A DNA stretch of 64,000 nt. It comes from Trichuris trichiura (taxonomy: Eukaryota; Nematoda; Enoplea; Trichinellida; Trichuridae). Numbering within the stretch: position 1 is the stretch's first letter; every line of letters starts with the position of its first letter. This document shows, one piece after another, positions 57,105 through 64,000 of the stretch. The notes under the pieces were generated by a model. That model did not search any database, was not told where the DNA came from, and was given only the letters and a program-made list of their open reading frames with translations. A program made the position numbers and the translations under genes. The stretch covers positions 372,001 through 436,000 of the forward strand of contig JBAJFE010000001.1 of the NCBI GenBank assembly GCA_037903355.1, read 5' to 3'.

Positions 57105-60100
57105 CATAGGTTCTCTAAGTGGGGGGCGATGAGAGAGCACAGAGGAGCGATAGGAACTCCATGTGGGGACGTTTAGAATCACGTAAGAGGAACTCTGGCA
57201 GAATTATTCCGAATGCAGGAGGGCTGTCAGAGAGACTGGCCTAAGAGTGCTGACTATTCCACACAGGCAACGGCACACCTTTACATCCTATTATTGCTGT
57301 TTGCATCAAAAAAAGCGTTATTGGTTTCGGAATGGTTGAATTAGCTTGCAAATTATCAAAGTCATGTTCTGAAGATTTCGTTCCCTGTGAGCCCAATCTT
57401 ATTACTATGAATTAGCAGACTTATATTTCGAATTTCCAATTCGCAGCAATGTTTTCCTTGTCTATGCGCTTTCAGTTTTCCTCAGCGAAAGTATGTCTAA
57501 TGATTGAAAAGTGTTCTGATGCCGTGGAATCATCGGAATAGGCAGATTCCCTTTTGGTTTTGTTACTCACTATGGTCATGAGCAAACTTGGTTAGCTCAG
57601 TGGTTCGCTGATCTCTTTCTTGACTAAATACTGTCAGCGACTAATGCAGTGAACTTGCCGGACATCAGGAGAAATCGATTTACGTATATGAAAAAACTGT
57701 GGCAGCAAGCCACCATCGACAGTGCGCCAACAGCCGCAGCAGCGAAGTTCTCCAGAGAATTCTTATAAAGTTTTTAAAATTTCTGTGCTAGAAGGAATAT
57801 ATTCTCTCAGTAGCATTTACCACAAACGTCTAATCAGTAGACCCTTCACTACGACGTTTGCCGTTTATGAATGGAGCATCGGCTAGCAATAGTGGCCCAC
57901 AGTCAGGTGAGGGTAATTCAACAAATTTGAAAGAAAATACGCAGTCATCGACCAGTTACTGTTTACGTTTCGAACACTAAACTGTGTTGCAAAGCAGGCA
58001 GGGGTAGAACGGACAGCGCATAGGTTCTAGGAAGCATGAAATGCTTCCTTGCTCGCTTGTAACTTAGGTATCGTCTGTTATCTTTCGTTACACTTTCCCT
58101 ATGCCTTTCGTCGCACTTAAAATCGTATCTTCGTTAGAAGAACTGTGATTGGTTGACTGCCCATGTACATATGCATTTTAGTCTTAACGTCTTTTTATTT
58201 TCTTTTTATTTAACTTCTTCATCATTCTGTATTCATTTTTACTCCGAAACGCTCGGTGAACAGAGCATTTCAAAGGTCCCCTCGCCTTCAGTGCAACATA
58301 TTTGCCTGCGGGTGCACTTCGACGACTGCTGATGTCGCGCAGGGCTCACCGCTTCATAAACAGGCAATTTAACGGACATTGGCTTCGCAGGGGCCACACT
58401 CTTCGTTTCTTCAACTGCATAATCTTCCTTTTGACTGGCATTTAGGTGCGGCAACCTATCAGCTAAATTCCTTTCCCACCCTGGTGGTCACCTTTCTCAT
58501 TCATTCCTGTATTTAAGCTGACACTTTCTGGGTGCAGTCTTTCTGCGAGTCTTCCCGCTTGGGTTCTTCCGTGTTTCTGTTTCGTCATCGGCGGAGTTTC
58601 GTTTCCATTCCGTGTGGCGTGTTCCGCCATCATCTTACGGTATCTTAGCTTTGTAAAAAACGCTCGTGTACATATATTTTTTCTTGTTCTTCCAGTTTAC
58701 AGTAAATAAACGGTATCGCTGCCGCAACTTCTCAGCCCTCTAATATAGCAACGAAAAGAACCATCATTTCGTGACGTTTTTTCAATGACGGAAGTAAGGA
58801 AGAAACGCTGGCAGTACAGCTCAGATTATTTGAAATATGGTTTTATGCAACCACCTGCGAATAAATGGCTGCCTTTGTGTTTGATTTGTGGTAGAATGTT
58901 TTCGAACGAATTTATGAAGTCATCGAGGCTACAAGACGAGTACATCCAGACGTGCGTGACAAGAACATCAGCTACTTTCAGTCGCTTCACCAGAAATTCC
59001 TTACAAGAAAAACATTGCCACGTATGTTGTCATCGGCACCAAAAATGGATAAAGACGGCCCACGTGCGTCTTATAGCATTTCCATACTGATTTCAAAATG
59101 TGGAAAGCCACATAACATTGGGAAAAAGCTGTTGCTTGCCGTGTTTAGCGAAGTTATCCATACCGTACACTGCACTTGTCACCAACTAAAGTAATCAGAA
59201 GGATACCTCTGAGTAATGACACGATGCAAAGAAGGATTGACGAAATGAGCAACGACGTAGAACGCACTCTATGCGCCTTTTTGAGGGCAACGCATTTTTC
59301 CTTGCAGCTTGATGAATCGATCTTACTTAACAATGAAGCATCATTATTAGGTTATGTCAGATTCGTAAAGGATGAACCCCTGATACAGGAACTGTTGTTT
59401 GCACACAGTTGGAGACAGATACCGAAGGAGAGACCATATTTCTCGTTGTAGAAAATTTTTTCAAGGATAACAGCATCCCTATGGCGAAAAAACTTGCTGT
59501 GGCAACCAATGAAGCACCGTCGATGGTGGGCTGCTACCGCGGTTTTCTCTCACGCAACTCCTTCCTGGCCCTTCCGCGGTTCATTGCGTCATTCACCGGC
59601 AGCATTTAGCCGCAAGACGCCTGAGCGAACGATTAAACCGATCACTCTAATTTGTTATTAAAGCGGTTAATACCATCAAACGTAAATCTCTGAATGAGAG
59701 CTGCGTGAATAGAATTATGATGACTTCAATCGCCTGTTACTTCACACTGAAGTACGCTGGTTGTCAAAGGGCGCTTGTTTAACTCGGTTCTACAGCCTCT
59801 TTGACACAGTTCTAGAATTTTTGTGGTGTGTGAATTATTCTCTGCGAGAAAATTTAAAGAAAAGCAAGAGAGACATCGCGTATCTGGCAGACTTCCATTA
59901 CAAGTTCAATGAAATGAACTTGCAGCTCCAAGGCAGTGACTTAAGCTTGATTAAAACGAAAGGGGTTATATATGCTTTCGTCGCGAAATTGCCAATTTTT
60001 AAACGAAACTTGCAGGCCGGTGAGTTCTATCGGTTTCCGCTTCTATCAGCACTGAAGGAGGGAGAGAACATCGCTGAACATGAAGTTGAGGTGTACTGTC

Positions 60101-61060
60101 AACACCTCGAAACGCTGCACGTTGACTTCACGGAATGGTTCAGTGATATCGCTAACTTAAAAATTCCACAGTGAGCAACAGACCCTATGTCCAGCGCCGG
60201 CGAAGCGAAGATGGAATCGCAGAAAGAACTGACAGAACTGCGAAGCAACGAAGAGCTGAAAGTGGAATGGAAGAGCGAATATCAGCAGTTTTGGCTACAA
60301 TGCGAAGTAAGAGAACTGTATCCGCTGTTATGGGCTGCTGTAGGAAACTTCTTTATTGCGTTTCCATCATCTTATCTACCAGAATGCGGATTCAGCGCGG
60401 TTACGGAGCTGTTAAGTAGGAAGAGAAGTCGGCTGGATATAGTGAATTGAGGCAACCTTAGACTGATGGTGGCAAAGATGCAGCCAAACATAAACAACTT
60501 GCTCGTACTGCATCAAGCACATCCATCACGTTGAGTAGTTTCCGTTCATGTGCAGTCGCAAACTTGCGTCAGTTTCTTTTGTATCTTCTCGCTTAAGCAT
60601 TTTCACTTCAGTCTGGTTCGTTGTCACTACAATTCTGTGTTGGTGTGGGTAAAAAACAAATAGATGCGCACTGGTTGCTTTTTGGGAAAGGCTAATGAAT
60701 GCTTCTTGCTTATGCGACTACATGTTCTGAAAAATGTGAGAGGAAATATGAAAGGCAAGCAGAAATTTTCCCATCACAAAATGGTTGGTGGAAAAGCAGG
60801 AGTGGTATAGTATGCCTTTCTTGTGACGAGGAATAGAAGTCTTTTCTGCAAAAAGTTTCACACGAGTAGTGGTACTGCAAAAATTTTTCAGCCGGAGGCG
60901 ACGGAGTGAAAGGTTTGAGAACCTAATGACGTCCCGGCTACGCCACGTCCTACTTTCCAGCCAATCAGCGGACCCAAAATTGACCAGTCAAAATTGGGGG
61001 TGCAAGCGCTCGGAAACGTTCACAGAGGGGCGATGGAACGAAAAAGTTTGAGAACCTATG
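57105..61060 (+). mobile_element. hAT transposon, 3,956 bp, with transposase pseudogene
   Basis: CATAGGTTCTCTAAG...CTTTTTGAGAACCTATG-like ends (right end AAAAAGTTTGAGAACCTATG), flanked by GTGTAGGC (57097-57104) and GTGTAGAC (61061-61068). About 1.7 kb of non-coding sequence precedes the transposase; a 71-codon minus-strand frame there is unsupported. Confidence 0.85.
58785..60450 (+). pseudogene. hAT transposase, ZBED5/SCAND3 type, frameshifted
   Basis: Pieces in order: KRWQYSSDYLKYGF and LCLICGRMFSNEFMKSSRL (BED-like finger, 58800-58930); a frame change, then KDGPRASYSISILISKCGKP (59040s); a frame change, then VIRRIPLSNDTMQRRIDEM and FSLQLDES (first catalytic Asp, about 59310) with LLGYVRFVKDEP; TEGETIFLVVENFF; IHRQHLAAR; ending KGACLTRFYSLFDTVLEFL through LPIFKRNLQAGEFYRFPLL; and the C-terminal dimerisation part PSSYLPECGFSAVTELL (60360-60420). 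All domains of the family are present in order but with at least four frame breaks, so it is dead although near full length. Confidence 0.9.
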
Positions 61061-61068
61061 GTGTAGAC

Positions 61069-61908
61069 CAGTGATTCCCAACGGGGGTCCCAGGGGCCTT
61101 TTGGGGGCCTTGGAAAACTTGAAGGGGTCTCTGGGAAGGACTGGGGATTTAGGGGGTTCCTGGTAGTCGGTACCGCAGGACGAGAGCGATCCTGCCGTTC
61201 AGGATTGTGAGGCGAAGCGACCTGAGATTACTCCTGACGACTATCGACCCGGACGTCGATAAATTAGTAGCACTGCACCATACTCAGTCGTCGCACTGAG
61301 GTAAGATCAAGCGATTGTCGTCTTGCTCCGAGGAAATATGGAATTTAGATTCAGTGTTGCGCAGCCCCAAAAACAGCATCGCAGCCTGACTTACATATTG
61401 CGCTACCATTGCTAACAGCCCAAAAAATTGAGAAAGAGGAAACCCAGTGCGGCGCTTGTACTCTGAAGCCTCCCTGATCTGCAATTAGCCGGCTTAAGTG
61501 CAGCAATACGAAAAGAACGCCCTCAGTGCCAACTAAAGAATTAAAGGCGTTAACTGCTTCGAATATCGTTATGGTGCTTTCGTCGTATATGGCAGCCAGG
61601 CTTCCTTACTAGCCATTTCGCTCTAGTGTAGGAAAGAAATTCAGTGTTCAGGTTAACAAGGTTTTTAATGACGGCCTGACATAACTGTTTTTGCTTTGGC
61701 ATACACGGTAGGCAGCGAAGTCAATTCTACATTCTGCAGCCTCTTTCAGGTGTTGAACTGTTTGTGCAAATTCACAACAACGTAACCACAGTAGGCGCAC
61801 TTGGGGGTAACAGAAGCAGGAGAATTACGTTGAGGAGAATGACGGGGGCCCCGGCAAGTTGAAGGTCGCGAAAGGGGGCCCTGGCTCCAAAAAGGTTGGG
61901 AAACACTG
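61069..61908. mobile_element. hAT element, 840 bp, reusing the same 8-bp target
   Basis: CAGTGATTCCCAACGGGG...AAAAAGGTTGGGAAACACTG, between exact GTGTAGAC repeats (61061-61068, 61909-61916). No coding. It is the sister of 36368-40208 and shows the empty site of the Gypsy insertion there (GATAAATTAGTAG). Confidence 0.92.
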
Positions 61909-61916
61909 GTGTAGAC

Positions 61917-62201
61917 CATCGTGCGCTGATGAATGATGCCATGCGCGCTGCAGAAGGTTTCCCAATTTCTTGAGCAGAATTCAAATCCAGTGTCGGTCCG
62001 GACTTTCAGCGAGTTCCTTTCAGTTTGCCGTTCGGCCAAAGTCTTCGATAGTCTGAAGTCGTTCAGCATACACGCTTTGCTTCTTGGAAAGAGCACACTC
62101 ACGTACCACATCGCATCGCCCGCGGTACAAAGCGTGTATCTTGTGCTTCCCCAACTTGGTTCGTTGAACAGTCCTATAAGGTCACAATGAACTAGAGCCA
62201 A
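61917..62201 (-). pseudogene. copia integrase, first half
   Basis: Minus strand: ALVHCDLIGLFNEPSWGSTR (first Asp, HCD), AGDAMWYVSVLFPRSKA, VRTDTGFEFCSRNWETFC (second Asp), SAHGIIHQRTMVYT, where the hAT target GTCTACAC lies. The next residues follow at 57096. Confidence 0.9.
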
Positions 62202-62202
62202 G

Positions 62203-62913
62203 GGAACAGTTTCCTTTCTGTATTGACGCGGGGGATTGTTTCGAATGGTTGACGCTAGGATTTCCCAATTGAAGACTTATTTCTGACCATTAGCAGGACT
62301 CTGTCGTTGTTTACATGCATCATTAGCTAATGCCGGAGATTCAGGTCGAGCATCTTACGCTCTGCAGTACAATTTTTAACGACGGTCGTATAGTTTCGGC
62401 TTGGGGATGTCTTCACGCCAAACAGACGCTCATGCCATTCAGGTTCAATCATAAGATTGTTGTCCGCATCGCAGATGCGACAACCTCTCTTGTCAAACAT
62501 TACTTTCCGCTCATTTTCGACCATTTGGGCAACAGATAGGACTCCGCTTTGGATGCCTGGCACGAATATGGTGTTTTTGCAACAAATTCATTGAGGCCCT
62601 TGCTCCCACTTAATTTGGCCACAAGTGTGCCAACATGGGCTATTAGTAACGCTGATCCATCGGCGATTCGAACCTGCGTGTTAAAAGAAACAGTTCCTCT
62701 TCCACCTTGAGAAGTATTGCGGTTCTGGCGAGATGTGATGAGTTGCCCCTCAATCAATAATCCAGGCACCTGGCAATTCTGCTGACACTGTTCCACAAGA
62801 AGCAAACAGGTTCGAATGAGACATTCAAGTTTTTCTGTCTTCAGCAACACTTTTTCTTGTTTCCAGTGACCTTGTTTGCTCTTGCATTCTCTAGCAAATG
62901 TTTCTCTAGGTCA
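62203..62913 (-). pseudogene. copia gag end, protease and pre-integrase region
   Basis: Minus strand: zinc-knuckle remnant FARECKSKQGH, then VRIADGSALLIAHVGTLVAK (copia protease flap region), FDKRGCRICDADNNLMIE and EWHERLFG (pre-integrase LWHxRLGH word altered). A frame change near 62560 separates the two pieces. Confidence 0.75.
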
Positions 62914-63383
62914 GGGTTGCCGGGGCCTCCCTGTGAACGTTTCCGAGCGTTTGGGCCCACCAATTTTGATTAATCGATTTCGAGTCAGCTGATTGGCTGG
63001 ATGGGAGGACTGAGGGTAGCCGGGACGTCATAATGTAGGTGCTGCACAAGGTTCTGTGGGAAAAGCGTTTCCGGGATAATGTGCCGAACACTTGCTTTCT
63101 CACCTCTGAGCCGGCTACCCCCTCCCTCCGTCCTCCCTTCCAGCCAATCAGAATTGCGGGGCGCAACAGCATGCAGCATTCTCTCAGGCAGAGAGACAAT
63201 ATCTGACCCGCAGGCCATACCTTCCTATGCATTTCAACACAGTCGCCCAGGTGGGGCATATACCCCCCCCCCACAGATCAAAAGGCCCTCCACCCAAGGG
63301 TTTCCTTAGTGATTTCCCCCCACCCCGGTTTGGACTTCAAAAAGGCCCCCGGTGGGGTACATGCCCCACCGTGAGAATCACTG
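62914..63383. mobile_element. hAT deletion derivative, 470 bp
   Basis: Inverted relative of 40344-40813: CAGGGTTGCCGGGGCC...CGTGAGAATCACTG. Flanks CTCTAGGT and GTCTAGGG share TCTAGG only. A minus-strand frame across it is a shadow. Confidence 0.8.
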
Positions 63384-64000
63384 GTCTAGGGCTATCCTGA
63401 AGTCAAGTGGTTTGCCCAAGCAATTCTGGGCAGAAGCGATTACAGGGGCCACATGTGTCAACAACAGAGTATGCCATTCATCGACTGATGAAGCAGTTCC
63501 GCAAACGTTGGGGATTGGCAAACGAGTGCGTATCCGTCACCTTCGAAGGTGGTTTACAGAGTTCGGTTGCCGTGCAAGAAAGATGGTCATGGAGAGGGTA
63601 TTGAGACGAAACATGTGAAATTCGTTGGAAGTAAGAATTGCTTTAGAGAACTATATAGAGTTAAAGAAGTAAAGCACAGTGCTCCATTGAAGTGGGCGCC
63701 TATTAACGGTGATACGAATGATGATGTGACCGAAGACGAATCACCAGAAACCAAAAAGGTCAATTAATCGCTCGAAGACGCGAAGGAAAATGATGCAACA
63801 AGCACATCGCAAAGAAGCGAAATGAACAGCGAAGAAGCTGTGCATGTACGTCGTTCAAGGAGACGAAAATGCCTAAAAACAGGAAAGTCCAAAGGTGAAG
63901 TGAATTTTGCGACATTTGTCGATCCTAGAAATGTCGATAAGGCATTATCTTCAAATGAGGCAGAAGCAGCAAAAGCCATGGACGAAGAATACAGAAGCTT
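63384..64000 (+). pseudogene. Second copia fragment, plus strand, runs off the window
   Basis: Plus strand: RAILKSSGLPKQFWAEAITG and CVNNRVCHS (integrase after the catalytic Glu), then the linker with RRSRRRKCLKTGK, and DKALSSNEAEAAKAMDEEYR, the start of copia RT. At least two frame breaks (near 63500 and 63770). It is oriented opposite to the copia on its left and continues past 64000. Confidence 0.85.

Larger units (their letters stand above)
54358..62913 (-). mobile_element. Ty1/copia retrotransposon split by three DNA transposons
   Basis: On the minus strand, in order: gag zinc-knuckle tail (RETFARECKSKQ near 62900), protease/pre-integrase, integrase (cut by two hAT elements), RT (cut by a Merlin-like element), RNase H and a 3' LTR. 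The 5' LTR and most of gag are missing; a hAT derivative at 62914 marks the break. A G-rich polypurine-like tract (GGATGGGTGGGA) precedes the 3' LTR. Confidence 0.88.

Overview
This is eukaryotic, animal-type DNA: genes are split by very short introns (38 to about 70 bp in several places, with GT...AG edges), intergenic space is large, and nearly every gene-free stretch contains transposon sequence. Protein-like matches and intron style suggest an invertebrate, most likely a nematode of the Trichuris/Trichinella side of the phylum. That is inference; no marker gene settles it.

Host genes are few. Three plus-strand genes (start codons at 8200, 29113 and 47832) are diverged members of one unrecognised family: signal peptide, cysteine-bearing ectodomain, a C-terminal EGF-like motif, then (in two of them) a transmembrane exon and a short basic tail, with the same intron phases. 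A gene at 14227-18612 with at least 13 exons looks like the centrosome scaffold SPD-2/CEP192. A small HIT-type zinc-finger gene lies at 52494-52889. An unrecognised open frame lies at 716-1114 (minus).

The rest is a nested archive of mobile elements. (1) Penelope-like retroelements (PLEs) with GIY-YIG coding tails occur mainly as head-to-head inverted dimers whose 3' ends point outward. Each arm carries a hammerhead-ribozyme-like CUGANGA...GAAA motif. Seven such insertions have target duplications I could delimit (5175-8162, 28171-28320, 30858-31117, 31444-33121, 42041-42680, 46825-47070, 51672-51985), plus a 149-bp one at 12067-12215. (2) Merlin (IS1595-type) DNA transposon with a decayed transposase (43758-45420) and non-autonomous relatives at 427-687, 21843-24053, 30518-33750 and 55558-55881. 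(3) hAT elements: a 4-kb copy with a broken ZBED/SCAND3-type transposase (57105-61060) and short derivatives. (4) Tigger/pogo elements (25034-27386, 27460-28804) and terminal-repeat-only copies. (5) LTR elements: Ty1/copia on both strands (12046-13258; 54358-62913 interrupted; 63384-64000) and Gypsy types (34751-36367; 36573-39475), plus solo LTRs (19764-20119, 24540-24893).

Layout: 0.4-5.1 kb fragments; 5.2-8.2 kb PLE dimer ending just before the first membrane-protein gene; 8.2-9.8 kb that gene; 10.4-13.9 kb PLE and copia debris; 14.2-18.6 kb SPD-2-like gene; 19.7-28.8 kb solo LTRs, Merlin derivative and two Tigger elements; 29.1 kb second membrane-family gene, followed by a Merlin derivative hosting PLE dimers; 34.5-42.7 kb Gypsy, hAT and PLE insertions; 43.7-45.4 kb Merlin; 47.8-49.0 kb third membrane-family gene; 52.5 kb HIT finger; 54.3-64 kb a copia element split by two hAT elements that used the same 8-bp target, ending in a second, oppositely oriented copia fragment that runs off the window.
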